A stretch of 64,000 nucleotides of DNA, taken from assembly GCF_040932485.1 (NCBI RefSeq), contig NZ_JBFRBH010000001.1, forward strand, positions 1,178,001-1,242,000. Direction: 5' to 3'. Within the stretch, counting starts at the first letter, position 1, and each line of letters opens with the position of its first letter. The notes under the pieces were generated by a model. It was not told the origin of the DNA. It did not search any database and was given only the letters and a program-made list of their open reading frames with translations. The position numbers were made by a program, and so were the translations under genes. The stretch is from Gymnodinialimonas sp. 202GB13-11. GTDB lineage: Bacteria; Pseudomonadota; Alphaproteobacteria; Rhodobacterales; Rhodobacteraceae. Positions 26,376 through 38,290 of this stretch are shown here, piece after piece.

Positions 26376-26390
26376 GTCAACCGCGCCACT
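26376..26390 (+). repeat. Right attachment-like repeat
   Basis: CGTCAACCGCGCCAC, identical to the end of tRNA-Asp (24288-24302). Sequence upstream of it no longer resembles the tRNA, as expected for an attR. Confidence 0.75.
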
Positions 26391-26413
26391 TTCCTCTCAA
26401 AGGAGCGACGAAA

Positions 26414-27091
26414 ATGGTCCGATCCCTGTTGGCCTCGTTTCTTGCTTTGGGTCTGGCAAGTTCTGCCCATGCAGAGGATGCACCACCCATTCTGGACCTG
26501 CCGTTTGATCTTGCGATGATGGTTGGGGGCAGCGCCGACGCGCTGATGGACCGGCTGACAGAGCATTTCCCGGACCACCGGATCGCGCGCCGCAACCTGA
26601 TCCCAGCGGTCGAGGATGAAGCGTTTTGGATGATCGATGGCACGCTATTAGTGTCCCAAGACCCGCTCAGCGCCTTTGGGCTGGCCTGTACGCAATACGG
26701 GCGTTCAACGCTGGATTTCTTTGCTGAGAACCGTGATCTGAGCTTTGAGGCCGAAACCGTACTGCACGAGGCTGATATTCGTATCGATGACGGCGCGGTC
26801 TGGCCCGGTGCGGCGTCTGCAGTACTCAATTGCCGATACGTCCTTGCCGCGCCAACCCACGAGGTGGACATCGCATTGGATGAATCTCTCGTCGACGCCA
26901 CCCTTGCGGACTGGTTTGAAACGCGCGTTTGGCAAGATGACCCGCTGGGGCTCGGCTCGGATATTCGGCAGGCCGATGCAAGCGGGGCTGTTCCCTTGGA
27001 TGGGGTCTTGGTCGAGTCGGCGACGGTTTCGCTCAGCGCAACCAACAGCTCAGTGGCGATGCGCAGTTTCGCCCTTGCGGGCGGTGTTTGA
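26414..27091 (+). CDS. Secreted protein, first of three tandem paralogues
   Basis: 225 residues with signal peptide (SLLASFLALGLASSAHA). It shares with the next two genes: a Cys in CTQYGRSTLDFF, a VWPGAASAVLNCRY segment with the second Cys, and a C-terminal RSFALAGGV. The two Cys probably form a disulfide. No known domain. Its ATG has AAGGAG eight bases upstream, and that leader directly follows the right repeat of the islet. The islet has therefore displaced whatever promoter lay between tRNA-Asp and this gene. Confidence 0.75.
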   Translation: MVRSLLASFLALGLASSAHAEDAPPILDLPFDLAMMVGGSADALMDRLTEHFPDHRIARRNLIPAVEDEAFWMIDGTLLVSQDPLSAFGLACTQYGRSTLDFFAENRDLSFEAETVLHEADIRIDDGAVWPGAASAVLNCRYVLAAPTHEVDIALDESLVDATLADWFETRVWQDDPLGLGSDIRQADASGAVPLDGVLVESATVSLSATNSSVAMRSFALAGGV

Positions 27092-27132
27092 CCCGTTGTG
27101 AGCATGACGGCAGCAGCGTAGCGTTTGCGCCG

Positions 27133-27816
27133 ATGAAACGCGCTCTGGTTGTCCTTGCTCTGGCCGCTTTGCACGGCCTCCCGCTCCACGCGCAGCCCTT
27201 GGAGTTCCCTTTGGCCGACGTGCTCAGCCTTGGATCCCATGCCTATGCCCGGTCGGACGATTTCAGGGAGCATCTGGAAGCGGTCTTGCCCGATGCTCGG
27301 TTCGAGCCGGAGCCAGACATCACGGCAGAAGAAGATCCGTTTCGATGGGCGCTCGGCGGCACGTTTGGCGGGCAGGGGGCCTCACCCCGGCCCGGTGCGC
27401 TGTTCGGCTGCGCGCGATACGGGTTGGCGACCCGCGATCTGTTCGCCGAACACGGCTTCGCGCGGCCCGAGACGTTTGGCTTGATGGGCGCGGTCCTTCC
27501 CTTGGCCGATGATGCGGAGGTCTGGCCAGAGGCCGCAGTGGCGCGTCTGCATTGCACCTTCATCTGGGACGACGCTGAGACGGTCGCGATCCTGCTCCAG
27601 GCCGAAGCGGTGACCGGTTTGAGTGCGGTCTTCTCTCATGTGGAAAGCGAAAGCGGCGGGCTGTTTTTGCGGCTGTTGGGAGAGGATGGGTTCAGGCTAT
27701 CCGGGTGGAACGAGGCGGGAGATACTATGGTCTGGGTCGAGTCGGGCGATGTGATCCTGACGAACGGGCACCAACAGGTCTCGTTCCGGGCATATCTGAT
27801 TGGAGGAGCGGTTTGA
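27133..27816 (+). CDS. Secreted protein, second of three tandem paralogues
   Basis: 227 residues with signal peptide (MKRALVVLALAALHGLPLHA). Common pattern: CARYGLATRDLF, EVWPEAAVARLHCTF and the C-terminal FRAYLIGGAV. Divergent from its neighbours elsewhere, so the duplication is old. The frame extends upstream to 27088 but the signal peptide sets the start. Its stop codon shares one base with the start of the third gene. Confidence 0.75.
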   Translation: MKRALVVLALAALHGLPLHAQPLEFPLADVLSLGSHAYARSDDFREHLEAVLPDARFEPEPDITAEEDPFRWALGGTFGGQGASPRPGALFGCARYGLATRDLFAEHGFARPETFGLMGAVLPLADDAEVWPEAAVARLHCTFIWDDAETVAILLQAEAVTGLSAVFSHVESESGGLFLRLLGEDGFRLSGWNEAGDTMVWVESGDVILTNGHQQVSFRAYLIGGAV

Positions 27817-28505
27817 TGAAGACGTGGACAACAGCGCTGTTTCTATGGGGCGTTGCCTCCGGCCCCGCCGACGCGCAGGTCGATCCGCGCCCGTTGCTGG
27901 ACCTGATCTTCGAAGCCGGGCAATCCGCCGAAGGCTTTGCCGATGCGGTCCACGCCGTCATGCCCGCCCCCGACGCACATCCCAGGGTCAATTCGGCCTG
28001 GCAGGACGTGCTCGACGCCGACCCTATGCATTTCGACGTCTTCACCACCGAGGCGGACCTCGGCCCCGGCATTGCAACCGGCCATCTGCGCTGTCTGCGC
28101 GTTGGACTTGCAACGCGGGATGCGCTTTTGTCTGGCGATCTGTCGAGGTTGGAACAGCAGAATGTCCAGCACGAGGCGCTGATCTATCCTGGGGTTCTGG
28201 AAAACTGGCCAGAGGATGCCATCGGCAGCGTCTTCTGCGCCAATACGATCATGGGACCGGAGCCGCGCCCTGAATACGATGTCACAATCGCGGTCGGGTG
28301 GTTGAGCGCACGGCTCGATGACGTGCGCGGCGTCGACGCGCCGATTGAACGGGAATATCCGATAGATGGCATTCTGACGGATATCGAGGCATCGGGCGCC
28401 TATGACGCGAACGGTGTGCGGCTGGTCCATGTCGGGCTGTTTCAGATGGAGGGCGGAACCCGTCAGCTCGACGTGCAGGCGTATATCCTGGCAGGGACCA
28501 GTTAG
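27816..28505 (+). CDS. Secreted protein, third of three tandem paralogues
   Basis: 229 residues with signal peptide (WTTALFLWGVASGPADAQ). Common pattern: CLRVGLATRDALL, NWPEDAIGSVFCAN and C-terminal DVQAYILAGTS. GGAGG lies nine bases before the ATG and the gene overlaps the preceding stop by one base, so the pair is translated together. Function unknown. Confidence 0.75.
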   Translation: MKTWTTALFLWGVASGPADAQVDPRPLLDLIFEAGQSAEGFADAVHAVMPAPDAHPRVNSAWQDVLDADPMHFDVFTTEADLGPGIATGHLRCLRVGLATRDALLSGDLSRLEQQNVQHEALIYPGVLENWPEDAIGSVFCANTIMGPEPRPEYDVTIAVGWLSARLDDVRGVDAPIEREYPIDGILTDIEASGAYDANGVRLVHVGLFQMEGGTRQLDVQAYILAGTS

Positions 28506-28512
28506 GTGCGCC

Positions 28513-29655
28513 TTAGCCTTTGTGGATCCAGCCACCACCAAAAATGCGGGTGCCGGTCGGGTCGTAGAACACGCAGGCCTGGCCTGGGCTCACGCCTTCT
28601 TCGGCGACCACCAGCTCCACTTCCGCTTCCGTGGCCGAAAGCGGCCGGATCGTCGCCCCGCGGGGCGGGCGGGTGGAGCGGATTTTGACGTCCAATTCCC
28701 ACACGTTACGGCTGTCGAAAGGTGCGTCGCCGAGCCAGTTGATTTCGCGCACTGGGACCGTGCGGGTGCTGAGCGCCTCTTTCGGACCGACGATCACGCG
28801 GCGTGTGTCGGGGTCGAGTTTGACCACGTAAAGCGGATCGGCCAGCCCCCCGATGCCAAGGCCGCGCCGCTGACCAATAGTGTAGTGGATCACGCCGCGA
28901 TGTTCGGCCAGCACGTTACCATCCATATCCACGATCTCGCCGGGATCGGCCGCACCGGGGCGCAGCTTTTCGATCACCGCGGCATAATCGCCGTTTGGCA
29001 CGAAACAGATGTCCTGACTGTCGGGTTTGTCGGCCACGCTCAGCCCGTATTTTGCAGCCAGCGCCCGTGTCTCGGCTTTTGACGCCAGATGACCCAGCGG
29101 GAAGCGCAGGTAATCGAGCTGTTCTTGCGTGGTGGAGAACAGGAAATAGCTTTGGTCGCGCGCCGCATCGGCGGCCGAATGAAGCTCAGCCTTTTGGTCG
29201 CCCATCATCCGCTGGATATAATGCCCCGTTGCCATGCAATCGGCGTCTAGGTCTTTGGCCGTGCCAAGCAGGTCTTTGAATTTCACCCGCTCATTGCAGC
29301 GGATGCACGGCACGGGTGTGGCACCGGCCAGATAGCTGTCGGCGAATTCGTCGATCACGGCGTCTTTGAAGACGTTTTCGTAGTCCAGCACGTAATGCGG
29401 GAAGCCCATGGTTTCGGCCACACGCGCGGCGTCATGGATGTCACGCCCTGCGCAGCACGCGCCTTTCTTTGCCAGGGCCGCGCCATGGTCATAAAGCTGC
29501 AAGGTGACGCCCACGACGTCATAGCCTTCCTCTGCCAACATTGCGGCCACAACGGACGAATCCACACCGCCCGACATCGCGACCACAACGCGCGTGTCTT
29601 GCGGGGCTTTTGCGAAGCCAAGGGAATTGACGCCATCGGCGCGGTCGAGTGCCAT
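28513..29655 (-). CDS. mnmA: tRNA-specific 2-thiouridylase
   Basis: Inserts sulfur at C2 of U34 in tRNA-Lys, -Glu and -Gln, using ATP and sulfur from the IscS relay. 380 residues, normal length. The PP-loop is [15 protein letters not shown]; the two catalytic Cys are in [11 protein letters not shown] and [13 protein letters not shown]. The start is [10 protein letters not shown]; the longer open frame upstream is antisense to sciP. Divergent from sciP by about 130 bases. Confidence 0.96.
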   Translation of the reverse strand: MALDRADGVNSLGFAKAPQDTRVVVAMSGGVDSSVVAAMLAEEGYDVVGVTLQLYDHGAALAKKGACCAGRDIHDAARVAETMGFPHYVLDYENVFKDAVIDEFADSYLAGATPVPCIRCNERVKFKDLLGTAKDLDADCMATGHYIQRMMGDQKAELHSAADAARDQSYFLFSTTQEQLDYLRFPLGHLASKAETRALAAKYGLSVADKPDSQDICFVPNGDYAAVIEKLRPGAADPGEIVDMDGNVLAEHRGVIHYTIGQRRGLGIGGLADPLYVVKLDPDTRRVIVGPKEALSTRTVPVREINWLGDAPFDSRNVWELDVKIRSTRPPRGATIRPLSATEAEVELVVAEEGVSPGQACVFYDPTGTRIFGGGWIHKG

Positions 29656-29788
29656 GGGAATGTGCCTTATCGGAAGCGTGCCGCAGGCATATAGGAAAAA
29701 GCCGAGACATCTCAAGGCGTGCTTACTTGATCTTAAGCCTCGTCGGTCACAGTGCCCGTGACCCAAGAACAAGACCTTTGAGGCCGAG

Positions 29789-30064
29789 ATGTACATTCGA
29801 AAAATCCAGGGGCCCCATGCGGTGACCCTGCCAGATGGCTCAACCATGACCCGATCAGATCTGCCGTCGGCCAAGACCACAAGGTGGGTGGCCAGCCGGA
29901 AAGCGGCGGTCGTTCATGCCGTGGATCACGGCCTGATGACGTCGGAAGAAGCGATTCGCACCTATTCGCTATCGAAAGAGGAATTGGAAAGCTGGCGAAT
30001 GGCGGTTTCAAAACACGGAGAAAAAGCCTTGAAAACAACGGCTCTCCAGAAGTTTCGCGAATAA
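29789..30064 (+). CDS. sciP: CtrA inhibitor SciP (DUF1153)
   Basis: 91 residues. In Caulobacter SciP binds CtrA (and DNA) in late cell cycle and blocks CtrA-activated promoters, and it is a Lon substrate. Signature: [20 protein letters not shown], then [20 protein letters not shown] and the helix-turn-helix [18 protein letters not shown]. It lies 110 bases upstream of ctrA on the same strand. Whether the inhibitor role holds in Rhodobacterales is inferred. Confidence 0.93.
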   Translation: MYIRKIQGPHAVTLPDGSTMTRSDLPSAKTTRWVASRKAAVVHAVDHGLMTSEEAIRTYSLSKEELESWRMAVSKHGEKALKTTALQKFRE

Positions 30065-30119
30065 AGGACAAAAGAAAAGTGATCTTTTGGAGAAATAGCG
30101 CCGAGCCGGTAACGTGTAA

Positions 30120-30127
30120 TTAACCAT
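30120..30127 (+). promoter_or_regulatory. CtrA-type half site before ctrA
   Basis: TTAACCAT, the element found at many CtrA-regulated promoters of Rhodobacterales, 48 bases before the ctrA start. A second TTAAC lies at 30147-30151. Consistent with CtrA autoregulation. Confidence 0.5.
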
Positions 30128-30174
30128 TTCAACGAAGAGTGGAGTTAACAAACGAGATCAATTGGAGAGAGCTG

Positions 30175-30888
30175 ATGCGGGTTCTGCTAGTCGAAGACGA
30201 TCCTACCACATCGCGCAGCATCGAAATGATGCTGAAACACGCGAACCTGAATGTCTATTCCACCGACCTCGGGGAAGAGGGGATGGATCTGGCAAAGCTC
30301 TACGACTACGACATCATCCTTCTGGATCTGAACCTGCCGGACGTGTCTGGCCACGAGGTTCTGCGCCATCTGCGCACCGCTCGGGTGGAAACGCCCATCC
30401 TGATCCTCTCTGGCCTCGATGACCCCGAAAACAAGCTGAAGGGTTTTGGCTTCGGCGCAGACGATTACCTGACCAAACCATTCCACCGCGAAGAGTTGGT
30501 GGCCCGCATCCATGCCATCATCCGCCGCTCCAAAGGCCATGCGCAATCGGTGATCGAAACCGGACGCATTTCCGTCAATCTCGATGCAAAGACCGTTGAT
30601 GTCGAAGGGGCGCCAGTGCACCTGACGGGCAAGGAATACCAAATGCTCGAACTGCTTTCGCTCCGTAAAGGAACGACGCTGACGAAAGAGATGTTTTTGA
30701 ACCATCTTTATGGCGGCATGGACGAGCCTGAGCTCAAAATCATCGACGTGTTCATCTGCAAGTTGCGCAAGAAGCTGTCTGAGGCAACGGGCGGCGACAC
30801 GTATATCGAAACGGTGTGGGGCCGCGGATATGTGTTGCGCGATCCCGTGCCACAGACCCAGCAGATGGACATGGCCGCGACCGGCTGA
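30175..30888 (+). CDS. ctrA: Cell-cycle response regulator CtrA
   Basis: 237 residues. OmpR-type regulator: receiver domain MRVLLVEDD with phosphoacceptor Asp51 ([10 protein letters not shown]), Thr/Lys in [10 protein letters not shown] and LTKPF, and winged helix [20 protein letters not shown] with [11 protein letters not shown]. In Rhodobacterales CtrA is usually not essential and controls flagella, gene transfer agent, quorum-linked and competence-like genes. The start MRVLLVEDD is preceded by GGAGAGAGCTG. Confidence 0.97.
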   Translation: MRVLLVEDDPTTSRSIEMMLKHANLNVYSTDLGEEGMDLAKLYDYDIILLDLNLPDVSGHEVLRHLRTARVETPILILSGLDDPENKLKGFGFGADDYLTKPFHREELVARIHAIIRRSKGHAQSVIETGRISVNLDAKTVDVEGAPVHLTGKEYQMLELLSLRKGTTLTKEMFLNHLYGGMDEPELKIIDVFICKLRKKLSEATGGDTYIETVWGRGYVLRDPVPQTQQMDMAATG

Positions 30889-30916
30889 ACTGACTTCCCT
30901 GCAGTGCTACCGAAAA

Positions 30917-30948
30917 ACGGCCCTGGGCATTTGCCGAGGGTCGTCTTT
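30917..30948 (+). terminator. Hairpin after ctrA
   Basis: ACGGCCCT pairs with AGGGTCGT with an inner GGC/GCC, followed by TCTTTC. T-run is weak, so termination is probable but not certain. Confidence 0.55.
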
Positions 30949-31029
30949 CGTTGAGTACATCGCGAGCAGCGTCCCGTCACTCTGGACCATCGCCGCCCTG
31001 CGACCTACACCGATGGGTGGAGGCATTGA

Positions 31030-35395
<4,366 letters not shown>

Positions 35396-35406
35396 GCACC
35401 CGAAAG

Positions 35407-35480
35407 GAGAACAAACCGCGTTTTGTTCTCAAATGTTCTCAAAAAGTTCTTTACAATTTTATCGAGGCATGAGAACAAAG
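35407..35480 (+). promoter_or_regulatory. Cluster of GTTC/GAAC motifs including a LexA box
   Basis: A GTTC-N7-GTTC (35435-35449) fits the alphaproteobacterial LexA (SOS) box. Around it are another GTTC at 35425, a perfect 9-base inverted repeat GAGAACAAA/TTTGTTCTC (35407-35415 with 35422-35430) and GAGAACAAAG at 35471-35480. It sits before the 40-residue gene and after recG. Confidence 0.65.
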
Positions 35481-35518
35481 CATCAACAAGACGTTAACCA
35501 AGCCCTTCGGAGGTCGCC

Positions 35519-35641
35519 ATGATCCACCAAGCCACTCAGATCCTCGCACGCTCGCGCAACACGCTGATGTATGATCTGGCCGGTGTTGTGGCTTTGGCGG
35601 CAATCACGGTCGGAATGCTGTTCCTGCCGGGGGCCATTTAA
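35519..35641 (+). CDS. 40-residue membrane protein behind a LexA box
   Basis: Reading MIHQATQILARSRNTLMYDL then AGVVALAAITVGMLFLPGAI: an amphipathic start and one hydrophobic helix. GGAGG is placed five bases before the ATG. Small SOS-induced membrane proteins (toxic or division-inhibiting, such as TisB or SidA) have this size and layout, but no sequence likeness was noticed. The upstream GTTC-N7-GTTC box suggests damage induction; the terminator after it (35762-35799) closes the transcript. Confidence 0.65.
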   Translation: MIHQATQILARSRNTLMYDLAGVVALAAITVGMLFLPGAI

Positions 35642-35761
35642 CGCCTTACCTGTTTCTGCCTGCGGTCCATTTCGGGTTTCGGCATAAGCGACTTGTCCCC
35701 GCTTTTGCCATTCTGACACCCCTTAGCTCCCTGCCTCGGAGCGCCTCGGATACGCATTCCT

Positions 35762-35799
35762 CCGCCGCCACCCAGCCCCGGGTGTGCGGCGGTTTTTTT
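35762..35799 (+). terminator. Strong rho-independent terminator
   Basis: CCGCCGC then CACCC pair with GGGTG and GCGGCGG with one bulged T, followed by seven T. It lies between the small SOS-box gene and the convergent Fe-S scaffold gene. Confidence 0.85.
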
Positions 35800-35812
35800 G
35801 TGGATGATCGGA

Positions 35813-36265
35813 TTAGGCGCAGGCGGCGCGCTCGGCCTCGGCCATCGCCTCGGTCGTGGCCTCGAGGGCCAAAAGGATTGAGGCATGGCGGTTGCGATAC
35901 TCACGGGCCGGTTCCAGCACTTCATATCCTTCAAACGGCGTACTCGGCACCGGGCCGCCATCTTTCAGCATCGCACGCAGGCTGTCGCGCGCGCCCTCGA
36001 TCTCGGCGCGGCTGCGGCCAATCACGTTTTGTCCGAGAATGGCGGCGGAGGCTTGGCCCAAGGCGCAAGCCTTCACATCTTGCCCGAAGCGCGAGATCAC
36101 GCCGTTATCCATGTCCAGATCAACAGTCACGGTTGAGCCGCACAAAGGCGCGCGCTTCTTGACGCTGGCCTGGGGCGCGTCCAGCCGCCCGCGATGCGGA
36201 ATATCTGCAGCCAGTGCAAGAATGCGCTGGGAATAGAGCTTGATCAGATCGCTGTCGCTGGCCAT
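35813..36265 (-). CDS. Iron-sulfur cluster assembly scaffold protein (IscU/SufU-like)
   Basis: 150 residues. NifU-N/IscU fold with likely cluster Cys in RAPLCGSTVTVD and VKACALGQASAAILGQ. The third ligand is uncertain (a C-terminal Cys near AERAACA is far away), which suggests a SufU/IscU-like scaffold variant common in alphaproteobacteria. The start MASDSDLIKLYSQRI is divergent from hisI by 66 bases. Confidence 0.82.
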   Translation of the reverse strand: MASDSDLIKLYSQRILALAADIPHRGRLDAPQASVKKRAPLCGSTVTVDLDMDNGVISRFGQDVKACALGQASAAILGQNVIGRSRAEIEGARDSLRAMLKDGGPVPSTPFEGYEVLEPAREYRNRHASILLALEATTEAMAEAERAACA

Positions 36266-36331
36266 GGCTTTGCCTTTCGGAACGTCCTCCCATAGGTAGC
36301 GGCGGACAATTGATTTGCAAAGAGGTGCGAC

Positions 36332-36691
36332 ATGGCGGCCTTCGATCCGGCAACGCTGCGCTATGATGCCAACGGGTTGATCCCTTGCATCGCGCAACAG
36401 GAGGGGACCGGTGAGGTTCTGATGATGGCGTGGATGAATGCCGAGGCTGTGGCGAAAACGCTGGAGACGAAGCGCGTCACGTATTGGAGCCGCTCGCGCC
36501 AAGCGTTCTGGATCAAAGGGGAGACCTCTGGTCACACGCAGGCGCTGGTCGATTTGCGCGTGGATTGCGACAGGGACTGCCTGTTGGCCATTGTCGATCA
36601 GGTGGGGGCGGCGTGCCACACGAACCGTCGGGTGTGTTTCTACACAGCCATTCAGGATGGCGAGGAAGTGGAATTGATGAAGCCGGAGTGA
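36332..36691 (+). CDS. hisI: Phosphoribosyl-AMP cyclohydrolase
   Basis: Third step of histidine synthesis; opens the ring of phosphoribosyl-AMP. 119 residues, single-function form (no HisE fused). Signature: MMAWMNAEAVAKTLET, YWSRSRQAFWIKGETSGH, and Zn/Mg-binding DCDRDCLLAIVDQVGAACHT. Other his genes are not nearby. Confidence 0.96.
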   Translation: MAAFDPATLRYDANGLIPCIAQQEGTGEVLMMAWMNAEAVAKTLETKRVTYWSRSRQAFWIKGETSGHTQALVDLRVDCDRDCLLAIVDQVGAACHTNRRVCFYTAIQDGEEVELMKPE

Positions 36692-36767
36692 AGCTTCGTC
36701 CGGCGCGCAGGCGCGCGATGGGTGCGCTGCGCCCAAACCTCCGAGGTATCTTCAAAAAAAGAAGGTG

Positions 36768-37658
36768 TCAAAGGCCTACCATCGCCCGGATATCGGCAGG
36801 CGTGGCCCCATCGGCGCGGTATTTCGAAATCGCACGCGCATCGTCGCGCTTGGCAAGGCGCTTGCCCTGATCATCCCGGATCAGGCGGTGATGATGGTAG
36901 ATCGGCGTTGGAAGGCGCAGGAGCTTTTGCAGGATCACGTGAATTTTCGTGGCTTCGAACAGATCGGCACCGCGCACCACATGCGTCACGCCTTGGGTCG
37001 CATCGTCCAGCACAACGGACAGGTGATAGGACGTGCCGAAATCCGGACGGGCCAGCGCGATGTCACCGATGGTGGCGATGGCCTCTTCCACCGTGAAGGC
37101 GATGTCACCGCGCAGCCCGGGTCCTGTTTCCTGGAAGCCGAACACAGCCCCTCCGACGCGGGGTTCGGCAAGATGAATAAAGTGCGCGTCCAATAGCAGG
37201 CGCAGCGCGGCATTCTCAGGCATGGGCGGCATGGGCGTTCCATGGTTGGGATGCGGCGGTTTGGCGTGGCGGCAGGTGCCGGGATAGATCAGGCCGTCCG
37301 GCCCGGCGCGCGGCTCCGCCCCTTCCTGCGGCGCTGACAGGGCAGCCTGAATATCACGGCGGGTGCAGTTGCAAGGGTAAAGGAAACCGCGCTGCCATAG
37401 GTCCTCAAGCACGGTGCGGTAGGTCTCCAGCCGATCCGATTGGCTCAGAACCGGCTCCTCCCAACGCAGGCCAAGCCAATGCAGGTCGTCGTAGATCTGC
37501 GCCTCCCATTCCGGCTTGGAACGCTGACCGTCGATATCCTCGATCCGAAGCAGGAATGTCCCGCCCTCGGCCATCGCCATGTCATGGGCTAGCATCGCGG
37601 AAAACGCATGGCCCAGATGCAGCGGCCCCGTGGGCGAAGGCGCGAAGCGGGTGATCAC
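36768..37658 (-). CDS. gluQ: Glutamyl-Q tRNA(Asp) synthetase
   Basis: Attaches glutamate to the queuosine at position 34 of tRNA-Asp. 296 residues. It has the GluRS catalytic fold only: HIGH-like RFAPSPTGPLHLGHAFSAML, zinc Cys in YPCNCTRRD and CRHAK, and KMSKS-like GKRLAKRDDA; the anticodon domain is missing, as expected for this family. The stop of the upstream methyltransferase overlaps its start by 4 bases. tgt and its substrate tRNA-Asp lie in the same window. Confidence 0.95.
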   Translation of the reverse strand: MITRFAPSPTGPLHLGHAFSAMLAHDMAMAEGGTFLLRIEDIDGQRSKPEWEAQIYDDLHWLGLRWEEPVLSQSDRLETYRTVLEDLWQRGFLYPCNCTRRDIQAALSAPQEGAEPRAGPDGLIYPGTCRHAKPPHPNHGTPMPPMPENAALRLLLDAHFIHLAEPRVGGAVFGFQETGPGLRGDIAFTVEEAIATIGDIALARPDFGTSYHLSVVLDDATQGVTHVVRGADLFEATKIHVILQKLLRLPTPIYHHHRLIRDDQGKRLAKRDDARAISKYRADGATPADIRAMVGL

Positions 37659-38251
37659 GATTTGCGCAGGATATAGATGGAGGACTTCATGTCCTTGCCC
37701 GGCAGGTGGTCGCCGTAGGCTTCGTGGATCAAGGTCGCTTTTTCTTGGGCCTTGGCGAGCGCGTCCATGTAGCTTTGATCGGCAAGCGTGGCGTCGTTGT
37801 AGCTGAAGCCCAGAAGGCCATTTGAGGGGAGGGCGTCTAGCAAAGTGTGCAGCGTGTCAGCGGGGGCGGCCCCTAGGCTGACGACGCCGATGGCGGCGAT
37901 GATGGCATAGCCCTCGGGCGGCGCATCCCCAGGTTGGCCAGCCCATGTCTTGCGGTACGCGCCTGTGTCTTGGGCCTTTTCCAGCATCTCTGGCGTGATG
38001 TCGGTGCCGTCGATGGTGGTGAAGCCCTGCGCCGCCAATGCCATGCCCGAAAGTCCGGTGCCGCAGCCGAAATCCAAAAGTGGTGCGGAGAGATCCGGCG
38101 CGGCCGCGGCCAGTGCTTTGGCGAGGCGTGCGGGCGTGGCATAGCCCGCGCCTTGCACGTCGGTGTCGTAGGTCGCTGCCCAATCGCGGTAGATTTCGCG
38201 GGTTTCTTCGGGCGAGCGCGGGGTCCAGAGCGGTTTGTCGAATGTGGCCAT
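37655..38251 (-). CDS. Class I SAM-dependent methyltransferase
   Basis: 198 residues. Motif I LLDFGCGTGLSGMALAAQGF binds SAM, followed by GTDITPEML and YAIIAAIGVVSLGAAP. N-terminus EIYRDWAATYDTDVQGAGY is typical of small-molecule methyltransferases of the Williams-Beuren/Ubie-like type. Substrate unknown. Coupled to gluQ by overlap and 39 bases downstream of trmFO, so a tRNA-linked role is possible but unsupported. Confidence 0.88.
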   Translation of the reverse strand: MATFDKPLWTPRSPEETREIYRDWAATYDTDVQGAGYATPARLAKALAAAAPDLSAPLLDFGCGTGLSGMALAAQGFTTIDGTDITPEMLEKAQDTGAYRKTWAGQPGDAPPEGYAIIAAIGVVSLGAAPADTLHTLLDALPSNGLLGFSYNDATLADQSYMDALAKAQEKATLIHEAYGDHLPGKDMKSSIYILRKS

Positions 38252-38290
38252 GGGCGGGACGTTAACCGCGTGATGGCCGGTGCGTCCAGA

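Larger units (their letters stand above)
24288..26390. mobile_element. Reverse-transcriptase islet inserted at tRNA-Asp
   Basis: About 2.1 kb bounded by 15-base direct repeats of the tRNA-Asp 3' end, with a third imperfect copy of 24 bases inside at 24452-24475. The interior is visibly more AT-rich than its surroundings and has one strong gene, a reverse transcriptase. No integrase, transposase or phage gene is inside. It must have been moved by an enzyme supplied in trans, or it is the remnant of a larger island. The original chromosome would have joined the tRNA end to the secreted-protein gene at 26414. Confidence 0.7.
26169..26413. other. Right edge of the islet, no gene
   Basis: 245 bases between the reverse transcriptase stop and the next start. 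Contains two GGGGGGCCATTT repeats, an AT-rich stretch (26248-26340), and the right tRNA-Asp repeat at 26376-26390. After that repeat normal host sequence with an AAGGAG ribosome site resumes. Confidence 0.6.
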
